Source: Cryobacterium sp. PAMC25264 | GTDB taxonomy: Bacteria; Actinomycetota; Actinomycetes; Actinomycetales; Microbacteriaceae | Length of the DNA stretch: 64,000 nucleotides | Direction of reading: 5' to 3' | Assembly (NCBI RefSeq): GCF_019443325.1 | Contig: NZ_CP080383.1 | Span: forward strand, 1,240,001 to 1,304,000 | Shown here: piece by piece, positions 8,197 through 15,320 of the stretch | Layout of the letters: each line of letters opens with the position of its first letter | Numbering within the stretch: position 1 is the stretch's first letter | The notes under the pieces: model-generated | What the model was told of the DNA's origin: nothing | The model's database searches: none | What the model saw: only the letters and a program-made list of their open reading frames with translations | Position numbers and translations under genes: made by a program

Positions 8197-8904
8197 ATGA
8201 GAAAAGCGACAGTACGGGGCATTGGAATCGCTGCTGCGTTGGGGGTGTCGACCCTGGGTCTGAGCGGGTGCGCGGTGCCGCTTGACGGGTCGCCGGCCGT
8301 GGCCGTCGGTGCTGAGGCGCCCGCGCCAACCTGGCACGTCACCGAGCATCCCGGTGCCTCCCTGCCGACTGACCAGGACTCACTGATGCAGCGTGAGATC
8401 TATCCCGGCTATACCCTGGGCGAGTTGGGGTACTCGGACGAAGAGAGCGAATGGGCGCTCTACCAGAAGCCATTGGGTGATGCGGCGAGCGCTATCGAGG
8501 GCCGGTTCGCCGGGGAGTACTCGTACGCGTTCTTCGGGCCGGAGCGCACGTTCTCCATCGGGTTCACGGGCGCTGCTCCGGCGGGGGCTCTTGCGGTCCT
8601 CGACGACACCGGCCTGCCGTACTCCACCATCGAAGACCTCGGTTTCACCGCAGCGGGCTACGAGGCCGCGGTGAGTGACGTCGGCCGCTGGGTCACGGAC
8701 AGCATGACGAGAAACGGCTCATTCCCAGAGGCCTTGTTCTCGGTGGGGTCTGACCTGACCTCGCAGCCCGGAGCGATCGTGGTCAGCATCACGGGAGCGA
8801 GCTCATCCGTGCGCAGAGCCGCCATGGACGCCCTCGGCAGTGTGCCCGTGGACGCACCGTTCAGCGTGACCGTGGTCGAGGGCGGTGGCAACACCTCGTT
8901 CTGA
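8197..8904 (+). CDS. Putative lipoprotein of unknown function
   Basis: The chosen ATG at 8197 gives a 235-residue protein with a lipoprotein signal peptide. This has a basic start (MRKATVR), a hydrophobic core, and the lipobox LSGC with the lipidated Cys at residue 25. Upstream GGAGAGCGGA may serve as a distant ribosome site. An in-frame ATG at 8128 would bury the signal peptide and was rejected. I do not recognise the mature domain, which is acidic and has no visible catalytic motif. It sits between the HNH gene and flbD. A flagellar role cannot be inferred from sequence. Confidence 0.7.
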   Translation: MRKATVRGIGIAAALGVSTLGLSGCAVPLDGSPAVAVGAEAPAPTWHVTEHPGASLPTDQDSLMQREIYPGYTLGELGYSDEESEWALYQKPLGDAASAIEGRFAGEYSYAFFGPERTFSIGFTGAAPAGALAVLDDTGLPYSTIEDLGFTAAGYEAAVSDVGRWVTDSMTRNGSFPEALFSVGSDLTSQPGAIVVSITGASSSVRRAAMDALGSVPVDAPFSVTVVEGGGNTSF

Positions 8905-8959
8905 CCGGTCCGGGCGCGCCGCGGTGAGCGTGACGAGCATCCTCACGGCGGCCGGCAGC

Positions 8960-8986
8960 TAACCTAATGCGCCCGTCGGCCGACAG
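8960..8986 (+). promoter_or_regulatory. Sigma-28/sigma-D-like promoter upstream of flbD
   Basis: TAAC (8960-8963), a 15-bp spacer, then GCCGACAG (8979-8986). This matches the flagellar sigma consensus TAAA-N15-GCCGATAA at 3 of 4 and 6 of 8 positions. The flbD ATG is 47 bp downstream. The same architecture recurs upstream of fliM. Confidence 0.6.
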
Positions 8987-9033
8987 TGGTCGCTGACGGC
9001 TACTGGAGCCGTCCGGGAACCAGGGACGGGTCC

Positions 9034-9315
9034 ATGATCGTTGTAACCAGGCTGAACGATAGTCAGTTCGCGATCAATCCCGACCTCATCGAACGCATCC
9101 ATGTGAACCCGGACACCACCCTCGTGATGGTGGACGGAGCCAAGTTCATCGTCACGGAGAGCCTGGCCGAGGTGATCGAGAAGATCGCCGCCTATCGGGC
9201 GCACGTGATCAACCTGGCCTACACCTCCCCACATGGCAGCGACGGCGACCACACCGCGTCCGATCCCGACACTCGACCGGACGCCGTTGTCCCCCTGCGC
9301 CCCCGGAGAATGTAG
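9034..9315 (+). CDS. flbD: Flagellar FlbD family protein
   Basis: This 93-residue protein of the FlbD/SwrD family includes MIVVTRLNDSQFAINPDLIE and TLVMVDGAKFIVTESLAEVI. In Bacillus the homologue SwrD is reported to raise motor torque; it is not the Caulobacter response regulator also named FlbD. The ATG at 9034 is preceded by GGGACGGG and matches the family start. An upstream in-frame GTG at 8986 overlaps the predicted promoter and was rejected. The gene abuts motA with no gap, which fits a role with the stator. Confidence 0.9.
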   Translation: MIVVTRLNDSQFAINPDLIERIHVNPDTTLVMVDGAKFIVTESLAEVIEKIAAYRAHVINLAYTSPHGSDGDHTASDPDTRPDAVVPLRPRRM

Positions 9316-10134
9316 ATGGATCCCGCAACCCTGATCGGTATCGTCCTGGCGTTCGGCGCCCTGTTCGCGATGATCACCATCGAGGGATCGCACGTCACCG
9401 CGATCCTGCTCCCGGCGCCGATGGTGCTGGTGTTCGGTGCCACCATCGCCGTCGGCATCGCCGGGGGAACCCTGCGGGACACGATCCAGGCCGTCAAGGC
9501 GCTGCCAGGCGCCTTCCTGGGCAAGACCACGCCGCCACAGAAGCTCATCGACCAGGTCGTCGGCCTGGCCGAGAAGGCGCGCAGTTCGGGTCTCCTCGCC
9601 CTCGAGCAGGAAGCCGACAAGGTCTCGGACCCGTTCCTCCGCGGTGCACTGCAGAACATCGCCGACGGCACGGACGGTGACGAGCTGCGCATCCTGCTCG
9701 AAGATGAGATCGCCACCCGCACCAAGGCGAGCCGCACCGCCGCCAAGTTCTTCACCACGCTCGGCGGCTACGCCCCGACGGTCGGCATCATCGGCACCGT
9801 GATCTCCCTCACCCATGTGCTCGAGAACCTGGACACGCCGTCCACCCTCGGCCCCATGATCGCTGCGGCGTTCGTGGCCACCCTGTGGGGCCTGCTGAGC
9901 GCGAACTTCCTCTGGCTGCCGATCGGCAACCGGCTCAAGCGCCTGTCCGACATCGAGGCCGAACGGATGACCCTGCTGATGGAGGGTGCCCTCGCCGTTC
10001 AAGCCGGCAGTCAGCCACGGCTTCTCGGCGAACGGCTGCAGGCCATGGTGCCCCTCGCCTCCGCGAAGTCCGCCAAAGGCAGCAAACAGGGCAAGCAGTC
10101 CGGGGCGGCCAAGCCGCTCAAGAAGGCCGCGTGA
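9316..10134 (+). CDS. motA: Flagellar motor stator protein MotA
   Basis: MotA is the membrane subunit of the proton-driven stator that pushes on FliG in the rotor. The 272-residue product has the expected two N-terminal membrane segments (LIGIVLAFGALFAMITIEGS, then ILLPAPMVLVFGATIAVGIAGG). A cytoplasmic region follows, then the conserved pair of later segments around GGYAPTVGIIGTVISLTHVL and AAFVATLWGLLSANFLWLPI. The tail is Lys/Ser-rich and cytoplasmic. Its stop overlaps the motB GTG start. Confidence 0.96.
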   Translation: MDPATLIGIVLAFGALFAMITIEGSHVTAILLPAPMVLVFGATIAVGIAGGTLRDTIQAVKALPGAFLGKTTPPQKLIDQVVGLAEKARSSGLLALEQEADKVSDPFLRGALQNIADGTDGDELRILLEDEIATRTKASRTAAKFFTTLGGYAPTVGIIGTVISLTHVLENLDTPSTLGPMIAAAFVATLWGLLSANFLWLPIGNRLKRLSDIEAERMTLLMEGALAVQAGSQPRLLGERLQAMVPLASAKSAKGSKQGKQSGAAKPLKKAA

Positions 10135-10400
10135 GCGGTCACGGCCGGGGGCGCCGCCGCGGCCTGGAGGAGGAACACGAAGAGCACGTCGACGAACGCT
10201 GGATGGCCTCCTATATGGACATGGTCACCGTGCTGATGTGCATGTTCATCGTGCTCTTCGCCATGTCGACGGTCGATCAGGCGAAATTCGTGCAGCTGAA
10301 GAACTCCCTGGCCACCGGATTCGGGTCCGTCGACGTGGGCAAGGTCGACACCGCCGAGGGCATCGTGGTGCCACCCGATCTGGTCGACACCCCGCTGTGA
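10131..10400 (+). CDS. motB: MotB N-terminal part: membrane segment and plug region
   Basis: This 89-residue frame starts at a GTG overlapping motA (GTGA). It contains the basic cytoplasmic tail, the single membrane helix, and the universally needed proton-binding Asp (D30 in MASYMDMVTVLMCMFIVLFA). The following VDQAKFVQLKNSLATGFG region corresponds to the plug and linker. It stops at 10400 inside what should be the periplasmic linker. The peptidoglycan-binding OmpA domain continues in another frame, so alone this product lacks its wall anchor. It may be half of a broken or recoded motB. Confidence 0.85.
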   Translation: MSGHGRGRRRGLEEEHEEHVDERWMASYMDMVTVLMCMFIVLFAMSTVDQAKFVQLKNSLATGFGSVDVGKVDTAEGIVVPPDLVDTPL

Positions 10401-11029
10401 ACCAGGACGTCGGACTCACCGACCTCGAACTGGCCATCGCCGAAGTCGACGACCTGACTGCCGTGGAGAAAGCGATGGACAGCGCCCTCACGGCCGTCGG
10501 ACTGAACACCCTGGTGGAATACACCATCGACGAGCGCGGGCTCTCGGCGGGCCTGGTGGGATCCGAGACGTTCTTCGAACCCAATGTGGCCACCCTGAGT
10601 GTGCAGGCGGTCTCGGTCCTCGACACCATCGGACCGATCCTGGCCGGCACCGCACGGCAGGTGTCGGTGGAGGGGCATGCCGACCGGCACGGCGTGACCA
10701 TCAACTATCCGACCGACTGGGAACTCTCCAGCGCCCGCGCCACCCAGGTATTGCGACACCTGGTGGAGCGCACCGGTGTGGCCCAGGAGCGGATCGGCGC
10801 CGTGGGCTACGGCTCGGCCCGACCGGTCGACATGGGCGACGACCTGGCCGCGATGGCCCGCAACCGGCGGGTCGACGTGGTGCTGCTGTCGAACCAGCCG
10901 GACAGCGTGCGCGCCCTGATCCCGTCGGTCCTCGATGGCACGGCGGTACCGGACGAGCCCGTGGAACCTGGTCCGGCCGCCCCGGCAGGCACCTCGCCGG
11001 GGGACTCGGCGGAGGACACCGGGCACTGA
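10397..11029 (+). CDS. motB: MotB C-terminal part: OmpA-like peptidoglycan-binding domain
   Basis: This frame opens with GTG at 10397, overlapping the previous stop as GTGA, and encodes 210 residues. The OmpA-like domain at about residues 55-160 includes SVEGHADRHG, WELSSARATQVL, VGYGSARPV and NRRVDVVLL. A disordered Pro/Ala/Gly tail follows. It has no signal peptide or membrane helix, so as a separate protein it would stay in the cytoplasm. One inserted base near 10397 would fuse both frames into a normal MotB. Frameshift, assembly error, recoding or true splitting cannot be told apart from sequence alone. Confidence 0.8.
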   Translation: MNQDVGLTDLELAIAEVDDLTAVEKAMDSALTAVGLNTLVEYTIDERGLSAGLVGSETFFEPNVATLSVQAVSVLDTIGPILAGTARQVSVEGHADRHGVTINYPTDWELSSARATQVLRHLVERTGVAQERIGAVGYGSARPVDMGDDLAAMARNRRVDVVLLSNQPDSVRALIPSVLDGTAVPDEPVEPGPAAPAGTSPGDSAEDTGH

Positions 11030-11039
11030 GCACCCCACA

Positions 11040-11064
11040 CCACCCGCCGGAACCTGCCGGGTGG
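11040..11064 (+). terminator. Possible terminator between motB and fliM
   Basis: A 7-bp stem pairs CCACCCG (11040-11046) with CGGGTGG (11058-11064) around an 11-nt loop. It has no T-run. Position between motB and the fliM promoter suggests a transcription unit boundary. Confidence 0.4.
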
Positions 11065-11079
11065 ATCCGGCGACGCCGC

Positions 11080-11106
11080 TAACATCCGTTCGCGACCGGC
11101 CGATAG
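11080..11106 (+). promoter_or_regulatory. Sigma-28/sigma-D-like promoter upstream of fliM
   Basis: TAAC (11080-11083), a 15-bp spacer, then GCCGATAG (11099-11106). It matches the TAAA-N15-GCCGATAA consensus at 3 of 4 and 7 of 8 positions. Expected initiation near 11112-11115 coincides with the fliM GTG at 11115, so the transcript may be leaderless. Confidence 0.65.
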
Positions 11107-11114
11107 TGCCAGTC

Positions 11115-12023
11115 GTGACGGTCCAGGAACACAACAGCACGGGCGTGCCCGGAAAACCGGCGCGCACGGTGGAGGTCTATGACTTCAGCCGTCCGACGAC
11201 GCTGGCCCGCGACCATGCCCGGGTGCTGGAGCTGGCCTTCGAGACCTTCGCCCGGCAGTGGGGAACCCAGCTGACCGCGCAGGTGCGCGTGATCTCCCAG
11301 GTCACCTGCGAGCAGGTACTCATGCGCGGCTACGACGAGTACGCCGCGTCGCTGCCCGCCACGACGACCATGGTGCTCTGCAACGTCGGCGACCTCGAGG
11401 CCCAGGCCGTCATCCAGTTTCCCTCGGCCGCGGCTCTGTCCTGGGTCACCCACATGCTCGGGGGAACCGGCCTGCCCGCCCCCTCTGAGCGCCCGTTCAC
11501 CCAGATCGAGCAGGCGCTCGTGCGGCGTCTGATGGACGATGCCCTCGAAGACCTGCGGTACTCGCTCGGCGCGCTGCTCACCCGTCCCATCATTGTCGGG
11601 GCCATCCAGTACAACTCCCAGTTCGCCCAGGCCGCCGCCACGGCCGATCTCATGATCGTGGCGAGCTTCACCATCCGGGTCGGCGAGAGCACCACCACCG
11701 CCACCCTCGCCCTGCCGGCCGAGGCTCTGCTCCCGCAGCTCGGCGAGCCCGGACCGGTACTGCCACCCACCCCGGCTCCCGAACTGCTCCGCGCCCAGCT
11801 CGGCTGGGTGCCCGTCGACGTGTCGGTGCGTCTCACCCACGCCCGCGTCAAGCCCAGCGCCATCCTGGCCCTGGCCGTCGGCGACGTCCTGGCCCTCCCG
11901 CATCCCACCCACCGACCGCTCGACCTGGTGGTGGATGGCCGCCCGCTCGCCCGGGCCGCCGTCGGATCCACCGGGTCCCGCCTGGCCTGCATCATCATCG
12001 ACACCGAGGACACCACGCCATGA
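11115..12023 (+). CDS. fliM: Flagellar motor switch protein FliM
   Basis: FliM is a C-ring component that binds phosphorylated CheY and sets rotation direction. The 302-residue product has the FliM middle domain (VYDFSRPTTLARDHARVLEL, FETFARQWGTQL, VTHMLGGTG, RPFTQIEQALVRRLMDDAL) and a C-terminal SpoA domain. The N-terminus lacks the classical CheY-binding LSQxEID box seen in enterobacteria. I chose GTG 11115; GTG 11106 is also in frame. No Shine-Dalgarno is visible, which fits a leaderless transcript from the predicted promoter. Its stop overlaps fliN. Confidence 0.92.
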   Translation: MTVQEHNSTGVPGKPARTVEVYDFSRPTTLARDHARVLELAFETFARQWGTQLTAQVRVISQVTCEQVLMRGYDEYAASLPATTTMVLCNVGDLEAQAVIQFPSAAALSWVTHMLGGTGLPAPSERPFTQIEQALVRRLMDDALEDLRYSLGALLTRPIIVGAIQYNSQFAQAAATADLMIVASFTIRVGESTTTATLALPAEALLPQLGEPGPVLPPTPAPELLRAQLGWVPVDVSVRLTHARVKPSAILALAVGDVLALPHPTHRPLDLVVDGRPLARAAVGSTGSRLACIIIDTEDTTP

Positions 12024-12772
12024 CGCTTCACAGCCCCGCGCAGCAGCATTTCGCCGCCCCGGCCACCGCGCACGCCCACCCCGGCCTCACCGACGGCACG
12101 GCGCAGGCGGCGGTGGACGCCCTTCTCACGGTGTTGCCCACCGCCACGCTGCTCAGCGCCCGGCCGGGCGTCGCCGCGGCGGCCGCGGGTCTCGCCGGCG
12201 GGGCCGTGGTGGCCTCCTTCGTGGGCGCCACATCGGCCGACCTCGCCGTCGTGCTGGCCGACCCGGCCTCGCTCGACGCGGCGGCCGGCGCCGACGGCGG
12301 CCTGGTGTCGCGTGACGACATCGTGCGCCCGGCCCTCGAGCGTGCCGCAGGGGCCCTCGGGCTCGGCGTGCTCGGCGACGCCCGCGTCGACGACGCCTCC
12401 GCACTGCTGCTCGACCCGGAGACCGTGGTCTTCGACCTCGTCGGCGACGGCGAGACGGTGGGCTGGTTCGCGATCCGCCTGCGCCAGAACGGCACCCCTG
12501 CCGTGCGGAACGAAAGCGCCGTCGGCAACCTCGGCCGGATCAACAGCGTGGAGATGGCCCTCACCGTGGAGATCGGCCGCACCCGCATGACCGTCCGCGA
12601 CGTACTGGCCCTCGAACCCGGTGCCGTTGTGGAGCTGGACCGTTCGGTCGGCTCGCCCGCGGACATCCTGCTCAATGGCCGGCTCATCGCCCACGGCGAG
12701 ATCGTCGTGGTCGATCAGGACTACGCGGTGCGCATCACCGAGATCCTCGACGTCGCCGAGAGCCTGAGCTAG
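12020..12772 (+). CDS. fliN: Flagellar motor switch protein FliN (FliY-like)
   Basis: FliN forms the base of the C-ring and docks export ATPase complexes. The 250-residue protein is longer than enterobacterial FliN. It has an N-terminal region of about 170 residues that resembles the CheC-like part of FliY only loosely. The C-terminal SpoA domain is clear (VEMALTVEIGRTRMTVRDVL, ALEPGAVVELDRSVGSPADI, LLNGRLIAHGEIVVVDQDYA). The start is an ATG overlapping the fliM stop, and fliO begins immediately after the stop. Confidence 0.92.
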   Translation: MTLHSPAQQHFAAPATAHAHPGLTDGTAQAAVDALLTVLPTATLLSARPGVAAAAAGLAGGAVVASFVGATSADLAVVLADPASLDAAAGADGGLVSRDDIVRPALERAAGALGLGVLGDARVDDASALLLDPETVVFDLVGDGETVGWFAIRLRQNGTPAVRNESAVGNLGRINSVEMALTVEIGRTRMTVRDVLALEPGAVVELDRSVGSPADILLNGRLIAHGEIVVVDQDYAVRITEILDVAESLS

Positions 12773-13300
12773 GTGGACACCGTCGTCGTCGCCCTCAGAG
12801 TGGTGCTGTCCCTGGCCGTGGTGCTCGGGCTGCTCTGGGTGCTGCAACGACGCCTGTCCAGGGGCCCCGGCACGCGCACGGCCAATGTCGTCACGGTCGT
12901 GGGCCGCCAGGGCCTCGGCCAGAAGGTATCCGTGGTGGTGGTCGATGTCGACGGCCGCCGGTTCGTGCTCGGTGTGACGGAGCAGTCCGTCACCGTGCTC
13001 CACGGCGGCGAGGCCGAACCCGAGGCAAATCGGGCTGAACACCAGACCTCGGATGACCGATCGGCCGCTTTCGCCCGGTCCCTTCACGCGGCCTCCGGCG
13101 GCCCCACGCTCGTACCGCCGGTGCTCGTGCCGCTGCGGGTGGAGGAACCCGTCGCCTCCGCCACGGCCGGGCTGTCCGCCGACCCGCCGCTCACCTTCCG
13201 GCCGCGCCGCGATCGCAGCAGCACTGGGCGTCTGGGCGGCTCCATCCTGTCCCCGTCCACCTGGCAACAGACCGCCGCCCTGCTCCGGCACGGCCGGTGA
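12773..13300 (+). CDS. fliO: Flagellar biosynthesis protein FliO
   Basis: FliO is a small membrane protein that assists assembly of the FliP ring of the export gate. It has 175 residues. One N-terminal membrane helix (ALRVVLSLAVVLGLLWVLQR) is followed by a basic cytoplasmic FliO domain (VVTVVGRQGLGQKVSVVVVD, then RRFVLGVTEQSVTVLH) and a long disordered tail. The GTG start directly follows the fliN stop, and the stop overlaps the fliP GTG as GTGA. Position immediately before fliP is canonical. Confidence 0.9.
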   Translation: MDTVVVALRVVLSLAVVLGLLWVLQRRLSRGPGTRTANVVTVVGRQGLGQKVSVVVVDVDGRRFVLGVTEQSVTVLHGGEAEPEANRAEHQTSDDRSAAFARSLHAASGGPTLVPPVLVPLRVEEPVASATAGLSADPPLTFRPRRDRSSTGRLGGSILSPSTWQQTAALLRHGR

Positions 13301-14286
13301 AGCCCGTCCTGCCAAGCCCGGCACGCGCCGGACTCGTCCCACGGGCGGTTGGTGGGCTGGCACCCGGGCCGATCCGTCGACCGTCACGCCCGCGCGCAGT
13401 GGTCGGTGAGCGGCGCCGCCGGCTGGCTCGCATCGGCGTCGCCGCCGCCCTGATCCTCATCATCGTGGCCGCCCTGATGATGCTGGTCGCCTCGGCAGGA
13501 CACGCTGCCGGAAACACGACCGGCCACAGCCACGCCCTGGCGGTACCCGCCGAACCGATCGCGCCCACCGACCCGGCCACGCCCACCCCCGTGGCCACGC
13601 CGGCGGCCACCCCGGGCACCGGGCTCACGGTGGAGATCAACGGTCCGGACGGCGCCCCCTCCTCGGCCATCGTGACCCTGATCGGCATCACGCTGCTGTC
13701 GGTGGCCCCGGCGCTGCTGCTGATGATGACGTCGTTCACCAAGATCTTCGTGGTTCTCGCCATGACCCGCAACGCCCTCGCGCTGCCGTCGATCCCGCCG
13801 AACCAGGTGCTCGCCGGTCTCGCCCTGTTCCTGTCGCTGTTCATCATGGCTCCCGTGCTCACCGACATCAACACTGATGCCCTGCAGCCCTACCTCAACG
13901 GCACCATGACCTTCGACGACGCCGTGACGACAGGGTCGGAGCCGCTGCGTACCTTCATGCTCGCGCACACCAGGCAGGAGGACCTCGCCCTGATGGTGCG
14001 CGCCTCCGACCAGCCCAACCCGGCCAACACCGCCGCCGTATCGCTGCTCACCCTCATCCCGGCGTTCATGATCTCCGAACTCCGGGCCGCGTTCATCATC
14101 GGCTTCGTGATCTTCATCCCGTTCCTGGTCATCGACCTCGTGGTGTCCGCGGCGCTGATGTCGATGGGCATGATGATGCTGCCACCCGTGATGATCTCCC
14201 TGCCGTTCAAGATCCTGCTGTTCATCCTCGTCGACGGCTGGGGCCTGATCATCACGACTCTGGTCAACAGTTACCGGGGTGGCTGA
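13297..14286 (+). CDS. fliP: Flagellar export gate protein FliP
   Basis: FliP is the main ring protein of the export gate. The 329-residue product is longer than usual. An Arg/Pro-rich start is followed by a hydrophobic signal-like helix (IGVAAALILIIVAALMMLVA) and a Pro/Ala/Thr linker to about residue 105. The conserved FliP body follows (LTVEINGP, LLMMTSFTKIFVVLAMTRNA, LPSIPPNQVLAGLALFLSLF, TLIPAFMISELRAAFIIGFV, MMMLPPVMISLPFKILLFIL). The long periplasmic linker before the body is unusual. Confidence 0.96.
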   Translation: MKPVLPSPARAGLVPRAVGGLAPGPIRRPSRPRAVVGERRRRLARIGVAAALILIIVAALMMLVASAGHAAGNTTGHSHALAVPAEPIAPTDPATPTPVATPAATPGTGLTVEINGPDGAPSSAIVTLIGITLLSVAPALLLMMTSFTKIFVVLAMTRNALALPSIPPNQVLAGLALFLSLFIMAPVLTDINTDALQPYLNGTMTFDDAVTTGSEPLRTFMLAHTRQEDLALMVRASDQPNPANTAAVSLLTLIPAFMISELRAAFIIGFVIFIPFLVIDLVVSAALMSMGMMMLPPVMISLPFKILLFILVDGWGLIITTLVNSYRGG

Positions 14287-14561
14287 TGGACTCCAACGCC
14301 GTTCTCGACATCGGGCTGCAGGCCATCGTCGTGGCCGCCAAGCTCTCCGCGCCCATCCTGATCACCGCCCTGGTGGTCGGCTTCGCGATCTCCCTCGTGC
14401 AGTCGATCACACAGATCCAGGAGGTGACGCTCTCCTTCGTGCCCAAGGCCATCGCGGTCTGCGTGGCCATGCTCATCTGCGGACACTGGATGATCTCGGA
14501 GATCGTCTCGTTCACCACCAATCTGTTCGACAAGATCCCCGGCCTCATCGGCGGTGGCTAG
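14286..14561 (+). CDS. fliQ: Flagellar export gate protein FliQ
   Basis: FliQ packs around FliP and FliR in the export gate. It has 91 residues and two membrane helices, with the hallmark segment (ITALVVGFAISLVQSITQIQ followed by EVTLSFVPKAIAV). The ATG shares one base with the fliP stop (TGATG), and fliR starts directly after the stop. Length and order are standard. Confidence 0.96.
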   Translation: MDSNAVLDIGLQAIVVAAKLSAPILITALVVGFAISLVQSITQIQEVTLSFVPKAIAVCVAMLICGHWMISEIVSFTTNLFDKIPGLIGGG

Positions 14562-15320
14562 GTGAACATCACCCTGGACTTCGGCTGGCTCGAAGCCGTG
14601 CTGCTCGCGGGTGTGCGCATGGTCGCGTTCCTCGTGATCGCGCCGCCGTTTTCGTTCAACGCCTTCCCACTGCGCATCAAGGGCATGCTCGCCGTGGGGC
14701 TGGCCCTGGCCGTCGCCCCACGCGTGGTGCCCGGCTACGCCTCGCCGGACACGGGCGGGTTCATCCTGGCGCTGCTGCTCGAGATCCTCGTGGGCGGGGT
14801 GTTGGGCTTCCTGGTGCTCGTCGTCTTCTCCGCCATCCAGTCCGCCGGTAACCTCATCGACCTGTTCGGCGGCTTCCAGCTGGCCCAGGGCTTCGACCCG
14901 CAGTCGATGGTCAACGGTGCCCAGTTCACTCGGCTTTACCAGATGACCGCGCTGGCGCTCCTGTTCGCCTCCGGTGGCTACCAGCTCATCCTCGGTGGAC
15001 TCGCCCGGTCGTTCGCCGCCCTGCCGGTCGGCGGCGGAATCGACCTCGCCGTGCCCCTCGAGGCCATCACCGCAGCCGTCGGCCAGATGCTCCTGGCCGC
15101 TGTGCAGATCGCCGGCCCCCTCATCGTGGTGCTGTTCCTCGCCGACGCGGGCCTCGGCCTCCTCACCCGGGTGGCGCCCGCGCTGAACGCCTTCGCCCTC
15201 GGCTTCCCGCTCAAGATCCTCATCACCCTCACCCTCGGCGCGGCCGGCTTCATGGCCCTCCCAGGCATCGTGGCGTCCCTCACCGACGACGCGGTCACAA
15301 GCATGTGGGGGGTGCGCTGA
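14562..15320 (+). CDS. fliR: Flagellar export gate protein FliR
   Basis: FliR caps the FliP/FliQ helical gate assembly. It has 252 residues with several hydrophobic segments. Typical family features are FSFNAFPLRIKGMLAVGLAL, the IQSAGNLIDLFGGFQLAQGF loop, and the C-terminal FALGFPLKILITLTLGAAGF region. The GTG start abuts the fliQ stop. The stop TGA shares its last base with the flhB ATG. Confidence 0.96.
   Translation: MNITLDFGWLEAVLLAGVRMVAFLVIAPPFSFNAFPLRIKGMLAVGLALAVAPRVVPGYASPDTGGFILALLLEILVGGVLGFLVLVVFSAIQSAGNLIDLFGGFQLAQGFDPQSMVNGAQFTRLYQMTALALLFASGGYQLILGGLARSFAALPVGGGIDLAVPLEAITAAVGQMLLAAVQIAGPLIVVLFLADAGLGLLTRVAPALNAFALGFPLKILITLTLGAAGFMALPGIVASLTDDAVTSMWGVR

Noticed and set aside
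10397..10400. Programmed frameshifting in motB
   Set aside because: No slippery heptamer or obvious downstream stimulatory structure is visible at the junction, so recoding is not claimed as the main explanation.
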